The position numbers and the translations under genes were made by a program. DNA of 64,000 nt from contig NC_010162.1 of assembly GCF_000067165.1 (NCBI RefSeq), positions 8,811,001 to 8,875,000 of the forward strand, read 5' to 3'. Below, one piece after another: positions 55,885 to 64,000 of this stretch (its first letter is position 1; each line of letters opens with the position of its first letter). The notes below the pieces were generated by a model. It was not told the origin of the DNA. It was given only the letters and a program-made list of their open reading frames with translations, and ran no database searches. This DNA comes from Sorangium cellulosum So ce56. Its GTDB lineage: Bacteria > Myxococcota_A > Polyangia > Polyangiales > Polyangiaceae.

Positions 55885-58023
55885 TCAGCGCTCGTCGGCG
55901 CCGATGTCGATGCGGGCGCCGCTCGTCCGCGCGCCGCCGTCGATGTCGGTGGCGCCGCTCCGGCTGCCCAGATCGATGCCAGCGTCGACGGCCGGCGAGC
56001 CGCTGGTCAGGTGGAGGTCCGACGGGGACCCGACGAGGAGCGGGTCGACGAACCTCGCGTGCGGGTCGGAGAAGGCGCCAGCCGAGCTGCGGCTCGCGCC
56101 GAAGAAGATGTTGTTGTCGACGGTCACGTTCCTGTTGTTGCTGCCGCTGCTCACGTAGTCGTTGCCCGACGTGGCGCGGAGGATGTTGTTCTGGATGAGC
56201 ACGCCGTTCGAGTTGTTCTGGAGGATGATCTCGCCGCCGGCGCCCTGGTAGAGCGTGTTGTTGAGCACCGCGATGTCCGCCGCGTTGCCCCTGCTCGTGT
56301 CGTAGCCGCCGATCATGATGTTGCCCTGGTAGCTCCGCGACACGAAGTTGTTCCGCACGGTGATGTTGCTGGTGGTCTTGCCCGCGTGCTCGCTGGCGAT
56401 CTCGATGCCAATGTCGCTCGAGTCCACCTTGTTTCGCTCGATGACGATGTCCTTGCCGCCGTCGACGTAGATGCCGTCGGCCGACCGCTCGCCGTCGTAC
56501 GCGGGGTTTCCGGCCGAGGAGATGTTGTAGACGATGTTGTCCACGCACACGCCGTCTCTCGCCTGGTCCGAGCCCGACGGGCCGGTGCCCTCGAAGCCGA
56601 TGAAGTCGATGCCGATGTTGTCGTTGTCGTGGACCGTGTTGCGCGAGACGACGAACCTGGTGACGTTGCCGTTGAGGACCATCGCCTCGCTCGAGCCGAG
56701 CTTGCAGTCCCGGATCTCGTTACCGTCGATGAGGAGATCGGTCATCGGCGTCGCGGACGTCCCGTAGAAGGCGATGCCGTGGGCGTCCTGGGAGCTCTCG
56801 ATGTGGTGCACGAGGTTGTTGCGGATCTCGAGGAAGCTCGAGCTGCCGCTCACGCTGATGCCCATCGGCGTGTCGCCGCTGCCCTTGAAGTTCTGCACCG
56901 TCATGCCGGTGACCTTGATGTAGTTCTTGCTGGAGATGTCGATGCCGACGCCGCTCTTGCCGGTCCCGTCGAGGATCGCGCCGGCCTCGCCCTCGAGGGT
57001 GATGCAGCCGGCTGCAGCGGTGCCGCTCCTCGTGAAGGAGACCTTCTCGTTGTAGGTGCCCGCCTTGACGACGACGGTGTCGCCTGCGGCCGCCGCGTTG
57101 AGGCCGGCCTGGATCGTCCTGTGGTCGCCGCCCGATGGCGCGACGGTGATGGTCCTGCCGCTCGAGCGATCGCCGCACGCGCCGCCGGCCACCGGGCTGG
57201 GGTCGGGGTCGGAGGTGGAGCCGGCGTCGCCGCACACGCCAGGCGACCCGCCGCCGCCGCACGTCTGGGTGCCAGAGCACGTTCCACAGCTCGCCACGGT
57301 GCGGGGGCTGCCGCAGCTGTCGTTGGCGGAGAGCGCGCCGCAGCTCCTGGCGAGCCGCGAGCAGAGCTGCGCGTCGGTCTCGGGGACGCACTCGGGCGGC
57401 GGCCCGCTGGTGAGGGTGGCGTTGAGGACCAGCAGGTCGATGTCGGACGCGTCGGCGGTGCTCGTGGTCCCATAGCGGATCTTGAGCCTGCCGCCCGACA
57501 CGAACCGAGCGTGCGGGGACGGGAGCGCGATGGTGGCGGCGCTCCAGGCCCAGGACGAAGCGAACGCGTTGTCGCCGATCTTGACCCAGGTGCTTGTGCT
57601 GTAGTCCCAGGCGTCGAAGGTCCAGAGCATCTCGGCCTTCGTGGGTCCTCGGTAGTTCACCGACAGGCTGAGCGCCGAGACGTCGGCGTCCGAGGCGCCG
57701 GACGGCAATGCGTACTCGCACTGAGCCTGGCTGCCGGGGTTGACCTCGACATACTTGCTCCACGTATCGGCCGTGCCGCTCTGGTCTTTCGTCGCCAGGG
57801 CCTGAGCGCCCTGGCCTCCGGTGGACCCCTTGAGGACGGTCAGCTTCGAGCAGGTCATGGTCGCGCTCGAGGCGAGCCCGGCGCCGAGCGTGTCGGAGTC
57901 GGACGCATCGGGTCCGCCTTGCGTCGCGCATGCGGGAAAGAGCCCGACGGCGAGCAGCAGGGCGCCGGGCGGAGCGTACCGGTGCATCGTAGGAGTCATC
58001 CGGTTCTTTCGCGATCGGTTCAT
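55885..58023 (-). CDS. Right-handed beta-helix lipoprotein (pectate-lyase-like, choice-of-anchor Q)
   Basis: A 712-residue exported protein. Signal MHRYAPPGALLLAVGLFPAC (lipobox FPAC), a carbohydrate-binding-like beta-sandwich (residues 55-210), a short Cys-rich linker (CGTCSGTQTCGG), then a parallel beta-helix from about residue 285: DHRTIQAGLNAAAAGDTVVVKAG, and repeats such as FLEIRNNLVHHIESS, DIVIERNKVDSS, NITVRNNFVS and VLIQNNILRA. The end SPAVDAGIDLG with DIGADE is the choice-of-anchor Q signature. It may bind or cleave a polysaccharide. GAGGA precedes the ATG by nine bases. Confidence 0.85.
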   Translation of the reverse strand: MNRSRKNRMTPTMHRYAPPGALLLAVGLFPACATQGGPDASDSDTLGAGLASSATMTCSKLTVLKGSTGGQGAQALATKDQSGTADTWSKYVEVNPGSQAQCEYALPSGASDADVSALSLSVNYRGPTKAEMLWTFDAWDYSTSTWVKIGDNAFASSWAWSAATIALPSPHARFVSGGRLKIRYGTTSTADASDIDLLVLNATLTSGPPPECVPETDAQLCSRLARSCGALSANDSCGSPRTVASCGTCSGTQTCGGGGSPGVCGDAGSTSDPDPSPVAGGACGDRSSGRTITVAPSGGDHRTIQAGLNAAAAGDTVVVKAGTYNEKVSFTRSGTAAAGCITLEGEAGAILDGTGKSGVGIDISSKNYIKVTGMTVQNFKGSGDTPMGISVSGSSSFLEIRNNLVHHIESSQDAHGIAFYGTSATPMTDLLIDGNEIRDCKLGSSEAMVLNGNVTRFVVSRNTVHDNDNIGIDFIGFEGTGPSGSDQARDGVCVDNIVYNISSAGNPAYDGERSADGIYVDGGKDIVIERNKVDSSDIGIEIASEHAGKTTSNITVRNNFVSRSYQGNIMIGGYDTSRGNAADIAVLNNTLYQGAGGEIILQNNSNGVLIQNNILRATSGNDYVSSGSNNRNVTVDNNIFFGASRSSAGAFSDPHARFVDPLLVGSPSDLHLTSGSPAVDAGIDLGSRSGATDIDGGARTSGARIDIGADER

Positions 58024-58338
58024 GGGTCGTGGTCCTCGTTGTTTGGCTCATGACGCTGGAGTCGCGTACACGACGCGTGCACCAGGTGCTTCGACGCGAG
58101 GACATTGCAAGCAGGCGGCCATGACGCTCATCGTGGGGGAACGACGAGGCGATCACCTCGATGGCGCGATTCGATGGCTGGAGCGATCACGCGATCTTGC
58201 GCAACGATCGTACGGTTGCGCATCGTTCGGACAGCCGCCGGTTCGCGAGGCGTCGGGGCGAGGAGAGGTTCAGCATGAGCGAACAAGGATGGTGGCAGTG
58301 AATTTTCACTCTGTCGTATATTTCTGGCTGCGTGCAAT

Positions 58339-58525
58339 CCAACCTGGGTCGGGCCGCCCGCCGCAACCTGGGTCGGGTCGGGGTTGGGTCGCCCAACCCG
58401 GGTCGGATCGCCGCAACCTGGGTCGCGTCGCCCGCCGGCAACCTGGGATGGGTCGCCGGCCGCAACCTGGGTCAGGCCGCCGGGCCGCCGCTGGTCGACC
58501 AACCCCGGTCGGGTCGCCATCCGCC
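58339..58525 (+). repeat. Imperfect CAACCTGGGTCGGG repeat cluster
   Basis: Seven copies of a unit close to CAACCTGGGTCGGGTCGCC are spaced 20-30 bases apart between the beta-helix gene and the flavin monooxygenase gene. A single further copy is at 61889-61908 and a related motif is at 4051-4094. The bases 58024-58338 hold no gene. Confidence 0.8.
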
Positions 58526-58554
58526 CTAGCGTCTCAGTATCCGTTATAGTAGAC

Positions 58555-59952
58555 ATGCTGCATGACGGCGAAATGCTCGGAGTGGCCGCTCGCGCGGCTC
58601 GGGGTTCAACGGTGGTCGCACGCACCCTGAAGCTGGGCGCGTTCATGCGCCCCGTCAGCATTCACACCGGCGCCTGGCGCTACCCAGGGGCCTACCCGGA
58701 CGCGAACTTCAACTTCGCGCACCTCAAGCGCTTCGCGCAACGCCTGGAGCAGGCTCGCTTCGACGCGTTCTTCATGGCCGATCACCTGGCCGTGTTGAAC
58801 ATGCCGCTCAACGCCCTCGTGCGCAGCCATACGGTCACGTCGTTCGAGCCGTTCACGCTGCTCTCCGCGCTCGCCGGCGCCACCGAGCACATCGGCCTGG
58901 TGGCGACCGCGTCGACCACGTTCGATCAGCCGTTCCACGTGGCCCGGCGCTTCGCGTCCCTCGATCACCTGAGCGGCGGGCGCGCCGGCTGGAACATCGT
59001 CACCACCGCGAACCCGGATGCAGCCCTGAACTTCGGGCTCACCGAGCACGTCGAGCACGACGAGCGCTACCGGCGCGCGCGCGAGTTCTTCGACGTGGTC
59101 ACCGGGCTCTGGGACAGCTTCGCCGACGATGCGTTCGTGCGCGACGTCGATGCCGGGATCTACTTCGACGCGGCGCGCCTGCACGTCCTGGATCACCGGG
59201 GCAAGCACTACTCGGTGCGCGGTCCCTTGAACATCGCGCGCCCGGTCCAGGGCTGGCCGGTGATCGTGCAGGCGGGCGCCTCGGAAGCAGGCCGGCAGCT
59301 CGCGGCCGAGACCGCAGAGGTCGTGTTCGCGGCGCAATCCACGCTGGAAGGCGCGCGCCGCTTCTACGCCGACGTCAAGGGCAGGCTGGAGCGCCTGGGG
59401 CGGCACCCCGACACACTCAAGATCTTGCCGGGCGCGCTGGTCGTCGTGGGGGACACCGTCCAGGAGGCGCAGGAGAAGCGCGCGCGGCTCGACAGCCTCG
59501 TGCACTTCGACAGCAGCATCGCCTCGCTCTCGATCGCGCTCGGCTGCGACGCATCGCGGTTCGATCCGGACGCGCCGCTCCCCGAGATCCCGCCCACGAA
59601 CGCCGGCCAGAGCGGGCGCGAACGCGCGATCGAGCTGGCGCGTCGAGAAGGGCTGACGGTGCGGCAGCTCGCGCAGCGCCTCGGCGGCTTCGGGGGGCTC
59701 GCGTTCGTCGGCGCGCCCGGGACCATCGCGGACCAGATGGAAGAGTGGCTGTTCCAGAACGGCTGCGACGGCTTCAACATCATGTTCCCCTACTTGCCGG
59801 GCGGCCTCGACGATTTCGTCGATCGCGTCGTCCCCGAGCTCCAGCGCCGGGGCCTGTTCCGGCGTGAGTACGAAGGGCGAACGCTGCGCGAGAACCTGGG
59901 GCTCGCGCGGCCCCCCAACCGATTCTTCCCGCCCCCCGCCGCGGCGCGCTGA
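58555..59952 (+). CDS. LLM-class flavin-dependent monooxygenase (NtaA/SnaA/DszA type)
   Basis: A 465-residue FMN-dependent oxygenase of the nitrilotriacetate/dibenzothiophene-sulfone monooxygenase type, needing FMNH2 from a separate reductase, which is not present nearby. Typical blocks are SIHTGAWRYPGAYPDANFNF, FDAFFMADHLAVLN, FEPFTLLSALAGATEHIGL, WNIVTTANPDAALNFG and GFNIMFPYLPGGLDDFV. The length is normal for the family. The start is uncertain (58555, 58573 or 58612). A fragmented copy of its 3' part lies at 61885-62035. A neighbouring AraC regulator and SDR suggest a small catabolic locus. Confidence 0.9.
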   Translation: MLHDGEMLGVAARAARGSTVVARTLKLGAFMRPVSIHTGAWRYPGAYPDANFNFAHLKRFAQRLEQARFDAFFMADHLAVLNMPLNALVRSHTVTSFEPFTLLSALAGATEHIGLVATASTTFDQPFHVARRFASLDHLSGGRAGWNIVTTANPDAALNFGLTEHVEHDERYRRAREFFDVVTGLWDSFADDAFVRDVDAGIYFDAARLHVLDHRGKHYSVRGPLNIARPVQGWPVIVQAGASEAGRQLAAETAEVVFAAQSTLEGARRFYADVKGRLERLGRHPDTLKILPGALVVVGDTVQEAQEKRARLDSLVHFDSSIASLSIALGCDASRFDPDAPLPEIPPTNAGQSGRERAIELARREGLTVRQLAQRLGGFGGLAFVGAPGTIADQMEEWLFQNGCDGFNIMFPYLPGGLDDFVDRVVPELQRRGLFRREYEGRTLRENLGLARPPNRFFPPPAAAR

Positions 59953-59969
59953 GCGCTGGTACTGCGCCT

Positions 59970-60953
59970 TCAAGCACGGAGGGCTCGACGCCCTCCGCCC
60001 GAAGCCGCGCTTGGATCGCTCGACTCGAGGTGCCGCCGCCACGCGCCGGGGGCCATGCCGGCCCACTGCCGGAACGCGTGACTGAACGAGGCCTCGGACG
60101 AGTAGCCGGTGAGGCGCGAGACCTTCGCGAGCGGCGCGCCCTCGCGGAGGAGAACCGCAGCCTTCTGCATGCGGAGCCGCGTGAGGTAGCCGAGCGGCGG
60201 CTCGCCGACGAGCGCGGCGAAGCGCGCTGCGAAGACCGAGCGCGAGAGGCCCGCTTCCTTCGCGAGCGAGGCCACCGTCCACGGCTCCTCGGCGCGCCGG
60301 TGCATCGCGCCGAGCGCCGCGGCGGTGCTCGGATCGCGGAGCGCGCCGAGGAAGCCGCCGCCGTCCTCGGGCAAGCGCGCGAGGTACGCGCGGAGGATCT
60401 GGATGAACATGACGTCCGCCATCCGGAGGAGGACGATCTCGGACCCGGGCCGGTTCGTCTCGATCTCGCGCGTGATGAACTGGATGTTCTCGAGGAACGA
60501 CGGCACCGCCTGCTCCGTGTCGGGAGTCATCCGGATGAGCGGTGGCAGTGTCGCGAGGATCGGTGTCGCGAGCGGATCGTCGAGTACGAAGCCGCCCGTG
60601 ATGAAGGTCGTCTCCGGGCCTTTCGTGCCGAGGTCGATGTGGATGACGTCATGGGTCGGGTTGGGGGCGCATCGCACGAGCTCGGCGAAGCTCCGGGGGG
60701 GGCTCCGCGGATGGTCGCGCAGCGCATGGGCGTGGCCGAGCGGAAGCACCGCGAGATCGCCACCGGAGAGCGCGACGCGCGGCTCGTCCGTCTTGTCGAC
60801 GCTGAGCCAGGCGCTGCCGCGCACCACGTAGTGGAACCGGATGCAGCTCTTGACCTCCGGCAGGGCGACGCCCCACGGCGCGCGCCCGACGGTGGAGACC
60901 CAGCGTGTCCGCCGCAGTCGAACCGGGGCAAGCACCGCGCTCAAGGCATCCAT
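59970..60953 (-). CDS. AraC-family transcriptional regulator (cupin_6 type)
   Basis: A 327-residue regulator. The N-terminal cupin-like sensor starts LAPVRLRRTRWVSTVGRAPWGVA and contains IRFHYVVRGSAWLSV and LAVLPLGHAHALRDHP. The C-terminal double HTH is WTVASLAKEAGLSRSVFAARFAALVGEPPLGYL and LAKVSRLTGYSSEASFSHAFRQWAGMAPGAWRR. It is convergent with the LLM monooxygenase and divergent from the SDR gene, whose promoter it may control. Confidence 0.92.
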   Translation of the reverse strand: MDALSAVLAPVRLRRTRWVSTVGRAPWGVALPEVKSCIRFHYVVRGSAWLSVDKTDEPRVALSGGDLAVLPLGHAHALRDHPRSPPRSFAELVRCAPNPTHDVIHIDLGTKGPETTFITGGFVLDDPLATPILATLPPLIRMTPDTEQAVPSFLENIQFITREIETNRPGSEIVLLRMADVMFIQILRAYLARLPEDGGGFLGALRDPSTAAALGAMHRRAEEPWTVASLAKEAGLSRSVFAARFAALVGEPPLGYLTRLRMQKAAVLLREGAPLAKVSRLTGYSSEASFSHAFRQWAGMAPGAWRRHLESSDPSAASGGGRRALRA

Positions 60954-61091
60954 CGCTCGACAGCGTAATGGGCGCGGGCCGCGGCGTCCAAGCCGTGCGG
61001 ACGATTTCGCAACTTTCCCAGACGCCTTCGCATGGTTCGTGCGGATCGCGAGCCGTATGAAGGACGCGTCGTTCTCGACGAAAGGAACATC

Positions 61092-61859
61092 ATGTCCAGC
61101 AAGCTCGATCTCTCGAAGGAGTTCATCGGTCGCCGTGCCCTCGTCACCGGAGGCTCGCGCGGCATCGGCGCGGCGATCGCGCAGCGCCTTCTCGATGCCG
61201 GCGCCAAGGTCGTGGTCGCCGCGCGCTCGCGCAGCGACGTCACACCCGCGGCGGCGACGTTCATCTCAGGCGACGTCCGCACGAGCGAAGGGGTGAAGGC
61301 GATCGCCGCGGAGGCGCTCGCGGCCCTCGGCGGCCTCGACATCCTCGTGAACAACGCGGGCGGGTCGCGCGGGTTTCTGGGAGGCTCCCCGACGATCCCC
61401 GACGAGGAGTGGCAAGACACCCTCGCGCTCAACCTCCTCGCCGCGGTTCGCCTCACGAACGCGGTCCTGCCGGCGCTCCGCGCCTCGAAGGCCGCCGCGG
61501 TCGTGAACATCTCGTCGACGGCAGCGACGATTCCCTACGGCCCGTTCGCGCATTACTGCGCCGCGAAGGCGGCGCTCGACACCTACTCGCGCACGCTCGC
61601 CGTGGAGCTCGCGTCGAGCGGCGTCCGCGTGAACGTCGTGACGCCGGGGCCGGTGGCGACACCGAGCGCCGACGAGCTGCGGAAGACGTTCACCGACGGG
61701 ATGGGTATTCCGGCCGATGCGTTTGTCCAGCAGGTGCCGCTCGGACGCCTCGGCACCACCGACGACGTCGTGGAGGTCGTCGCGCTCCTCGCGTCGGATC
61801 GCGGGAGGTGGCTGACCGGCGGGAACTACCGCGTCGACGGCGGAATGACGGCGCGCTGA
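61092..61859 (+). CDS. SDR-family oxidoreductase
   Basis: A 255-residue classical short-chain dehydrogenase, NAD(P)H-dependent. The cofactor motif is VTGGSRGIGAAIA, followed by DILVNNAGG, the catalytic Ser in NISSTAAT, and YCAAK (Tyr-x-x-x-Lys); the C-terminus has WLTGGNYRVDGGMTAR. AAAGGA stands seven bases before the ATG at 61092. It is divergent from the AraC regulator. The substrate is not predictable. Confidence 0.94.
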   Translation: MSSKLDLSKEFIGRRALVTGGSRGIGAAIAQRLLDAGAKVVVAARSRSDVTPAAATFISGDVRTSEGVKAIAAEALAALGGLDILVNNAGGSRGFLGGSPTIPDEEWQDTLALNLLAAVRLTNAVLPALRASKAAAVVNISSTAATIPYGPFAHYCAAKAALDTYSRTLAVELASSGVRVNVVTPGPVATPSADELRKTFTDGMGIPADAFVQQVPLGRLGTTDDVVEVVALLASDRGRWLTGGNYRVDGGMTAR

Positions 61860-61884
61860 CGGTCAGGCCTTCATCGGGCGGTCG

Positions 61885-62040
61885 GGTCGCTCAACCCGGG
61901 TCGGGTCGCCATCCGTACCAGCGTCGCAGAACTTCGGGCTCACGACGGTGCGGCAGCTCGCGCAGCGCCTCGGCGGCTTCGGGGGGCTCGCGTTCGTCGG
62001 CACGCCCGGGACCATCGCGGACCCGATGGAAGAGCGAATG
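61885..62040 (+). pseudogene. Deleted duplicate of the LLM monooxygenase locus
   Basis: It begins with CAACCCGGGTCGGGTCGCCATCCG as at 58510-58530, then AACTTCGGGCTCAC as at 59029, then GACGGTGCGGCAGCTCGCGC through CATCGCGGACC as at 59656-59733. The pieces are in the same order as in the intact locus but with two large deletions. It is non-functional. Confidence 0.85.
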
Positions 62041-62050
62041 GCAGCGGGAG

Positions 62051-64000
62051 CTACTGCCCGACGAGATCAGAGACCTCGTGCTTGACGACCAGAGGCCGCG
62101 AAACGCGCTCTGTCGGAGCGAGTTCGTCGACTGAGACGGCGGCGGTGCCCTGCTTCCGCAGCGCGACGCGGAGCTCGTGCCGGCCGAGCGCCGTGCGCCC
62201 GCGCCAGTACTCGAGGTTGAAGTCCGTCGCCTCGATGAACCCGTATCCCACCCGGTCGCCCGACTGCACGCGGACGATGGCGACCCCGTTCGAGTGGTTG
62301 TTCGTGTGGATGATGCCCCCGGTCGCGGAGAACGGGCACCTGCCGAGCAGCACCTTGCCCGCCGCGTCGGCGGTCAAGCTCATGTCCGCCGTGTTGTCGT
62401 AGACCTTCGCGTACCACCCCACCCCGGGCCCGGCGCGGTAGATCTTGACGCTCGCGCCCGGCAGCGCGGCGCCGCTCGCGTCCCTCACCGTGAGCTCGTT
62501 CTGCGCCGGGAGGTCGTTCAGGTAGGCGCCGAGGTTCCCCGGTGCATTGTAGTTGCCGAGCGTGGCGCGGCGACCGCGGATCAGGTTCAGCGCCACCGCG
62601 CTGTGGCGGTCGACCGTCGGGCCATTGCCGTTCATCAGCCCGGTGTACGGCGTGTAGCGGACCGCATCGCGCCAGCTGTTCACGTACGGCATGTACGGTG
62701 TGCCCACGATGGGGGCGCCGTTCTCGAGGATGTCTATCCGGTTACCCGCCGAGACGTGAACGTTGAACCCGTAGACGTCGACGAGGTAACGCGCGTGGCC
62801 GAGCTCGTGGAGCAGCGACGCCTCGTAGTAGAACGGGTTGCTCGAGCTCCGCGTCGCGTGGTCCCCGTAGAACGTCCCGATCGATGCGTCGTTCGGGAAC
62901 CCCCATTGCAGGTCGACCGTCCGGTCGTTCAGGTTCGGGTTGTTGGTCGGGTACCCTCCCGCGAGCGGCAGGGCGTCGTCGGGGACGACGACGACCTTGT
63001 CGAGCCGGATCCGGTCCAGCACGCCGCTCGGCGCCTCGGGGTAGATCGACGCGGCGAACATCTCGTTCCACATCCGCACCTGGCGCTGGGCCCAGTCCTC
63101 CCACGAGTTCGAGCCGGCCCCGAGCTCGCGCTGGTGGTCGTCGAAGTAGTCGTGGACGCTCTGCTCCACCCAGAGCCCGACGCTGATCGCGTCGGAGTCG
63201 ACGGCGATCCGGTTGTTGATCTCGTGCGTCTCGCTCACCACGTCGTCGGGGTCGATCGAGAACGCGATCTCGCGCCGCGAGGACGTCCAGGTCCAGGGGA
63301 GTTCAACGGTGGCCATGCCGTTGGCCGGCACATTCACCGTGCCTGTCGCGGCGACCGCGCCGTCGATCGACCAGCGGTACGGGACGGCGGTCGCCGCCGC
63401 GCTCGACCGGTTGCGGACGTGGGCCCTCCAGGTCACGGACGACCCCGCCGCGGGCCACCCCTCGACCGCGGGGTTCGCGCTGCCCCAGACGTAGTCGAGC
63501 GCCGGCGCGCGGCTGATCCAGCCGGCGATGAGGTCCTGCGTGGCGCGCGCCCCGGCGGAGAGCGGCGTCCCGTCGAGCAGCACCACCGGCGCGTCCGCCG
63601 TGGTGCCTTGCCGGAGGACGACGCGGTCCAGCCCGAGGACGGGCGCCGACGCGTTGATCTCGACCCACCCGATCGAGCGATGGTTCAGCGCGTCCGTCTC
63701 CGTCGCGCCGGTCCAGCCCGGGTCATTCGACGCGTTCCACCACCCCTTCGCGGGGATCGTCCTCGTGAACGATGCCAGGGAGCCGGACCCATCGACTTTC
63801 CGGATCCGGACCGTGATCGTCACCGGGTAGGCGCTCGGGTTGTTGACGACGGCCGAGCTCCACTGGGTCACGCCGGCGCTGGCGGGCCAGTTCTTGAGGT
63901 AGAGCGAGCTGAAGAGGCTGTTCTCCGTCGCCTGGACGAGCGGCTCCTCGTCGAGCAGCGCGACGGGCGCGCTCGGCGCGCTCCCGTCGCGGAGAACGAC
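62051..64000 (-). CDS. Exported zincin-like protein with CARDB domain (N-terminus beyond right edge)
   Basis: The minus-strand frame is open from the window edge to 62051, 650 codons visible. The N-part shows two tandem domains with VVLRDGSAPSAPVALLDEEP and VVLRQGTTADAPVVLLDGTP. A CARDB-like domain follows (WRAHVRNRSSAAATAVPYRWSIDG to DPDDVVSETHEINNRI). The catalytic-type part has HELGHARYL (HExxH) in LLHELGHARYLVDVYGF, with upstream RIRLDKVVVVPDDALPL. A C-terminal Ig-like or CarboxypepD_reg-like domain (VRDASGAALPGASVKIYRAG) closes it. Probably a secreted metallopeptidase. The signal peptide is outside the window. Confidence 0.75.
   Translation of the reverse strand, partial: VVLRDGSAPSAPVALLDEEPLVQATENSLFSSLYLKNWPASAGVTQWSSAVVNNPSAYPVTITVRIRKVDGSGSLASFTRTIPAKGWWNASNDPGWTGATETDALNHRSIGWVEINASAPVLGLDRVVLRQGTTADAPVVLLDGTPLSAGARATQDLIAGWISRAPALDYVWGSANPAVEGWPAAGSSVTWRAHVRNRSSAAATAVPYRWSIDGAVAATGTVNVPANGMATVELPWTWTSSRREIAFSIDPDDVVSETHEINNRIAVDSDAISVGLWVEQSVHDYFDDHQRELGAGSNSWEDWAQRQVRMWNEMFAASIYPEAPSGVLDRIRLDKVVVVPDDALPLAGGYPTNNPNLNDRTVDLQWGFPNDASIGTFYGDHATRSSSNPFYYEASLLHELGHARYLVDVYGFNVHVSAGNRIDILENGAPIVGTPYMPYVNSWRDAVRYTPYTGLMNGNGPTVDRHSAVALNLIRGRRATLGNYNAPGNLGAYLNDLPAQNELTVRDASGAALPGASVKIYRAGPGVGWYAKVYDNTADMSLTADAAGKVLLGRCPFSATGGIIHTNNHSNGVAIVRVQSGDRVGYGFIEATDFNLEYWRGRTALGRHELRVALRKQGTAAVSVDELAPTERVSRPLVVKHEVSDLVGQ

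Overview
The window looks like a piece of a large, very GC-rich myxobacterial chromosome of the Sorangium/Polyangium kind. The signs are Hanks-type kinases, PEGA-domain proteins, many lipoproteins with Cys-rich or Gly-rich bodies, a MYXO-CTERM sorted protein, a sigma-54 activator next to a cytochrome P450, and an accessory stretch full of decayed transposons. Codon bias is so strong that most real genes carry long open frames on the opposite strand; these are not reported as genes.

Layout. 1-1811: a group II intron with its reverse transcriptase, cut by the left edge. 1866-12106: mostly intact genes: ATP-grasp protein, PAS-STAS regulator, lipoprotein, P450 divergent from a V4R/sigma-54 activator, tRNA-Gly, a DUF969-DUF979-DUF2891 operon and a GNAT acetyltransferase. 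12157-16345: a deleted duplicate of a molybdenum hydroxylase gene, two copies of a 195-bp dispersed repeat, a three-gene operon (barrel-like exported protein, Cys-rich lipoprotein, DUF1835-like protein) and a transposase remnant. 16374-19752: an intact cytochrome c / [2Fe-2S] / Tat-exported molybdopterin hydroxylase operon. 20080-23300: kinase, PEGA protein and Cys-rich lipoprotein in one operon. 24370-29100: a repeat-rich graveyard of IS91-like and IS21-like pieces with two minisatellite arrays, a lipoprotein and a broken ECF sigma gene. 29108-35128: a PEGA protein, two paralogous Gly-rich lipoproteins, and a second Cys-rich lipoprotein/DUF1835-like pair. 35140-39674: MscS channel, membrane-anchored protein, VMO-I-like protein whose 5' end is transposon sequence. 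39779-44806: a 1675-residue kinase/ATPase/GAF/STAS signalling protein. 45176-53884: CAP protein, two-component system, exported proteins, AraC regulator and a zincin-like lipoprotein, separated by transposon debris. 54007-64000: MYXO-CTERM protein, third 195-bp repeat, beta-helix protein, flavin monooxygenase, AraC regulator, SDR and a CARDB/metalloprotease-like protein cut by the right edge.

How genes work together. Clear operons are DUF969-DUF979-DUF2891 (transport-like), the three-subunit molybdenum hydroxylase, kinase-PEGA-lipoprotein, and response regulator-histidine kinase. The most interesting uncharacterised unit is the pair of small Cys-rich lipoprotein plus DUF1835-like protein, present twice as diverged paralogues in translationally coupled or nearly coupled arrangement and bordered by mobile-element debris. 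Its function is unknown.
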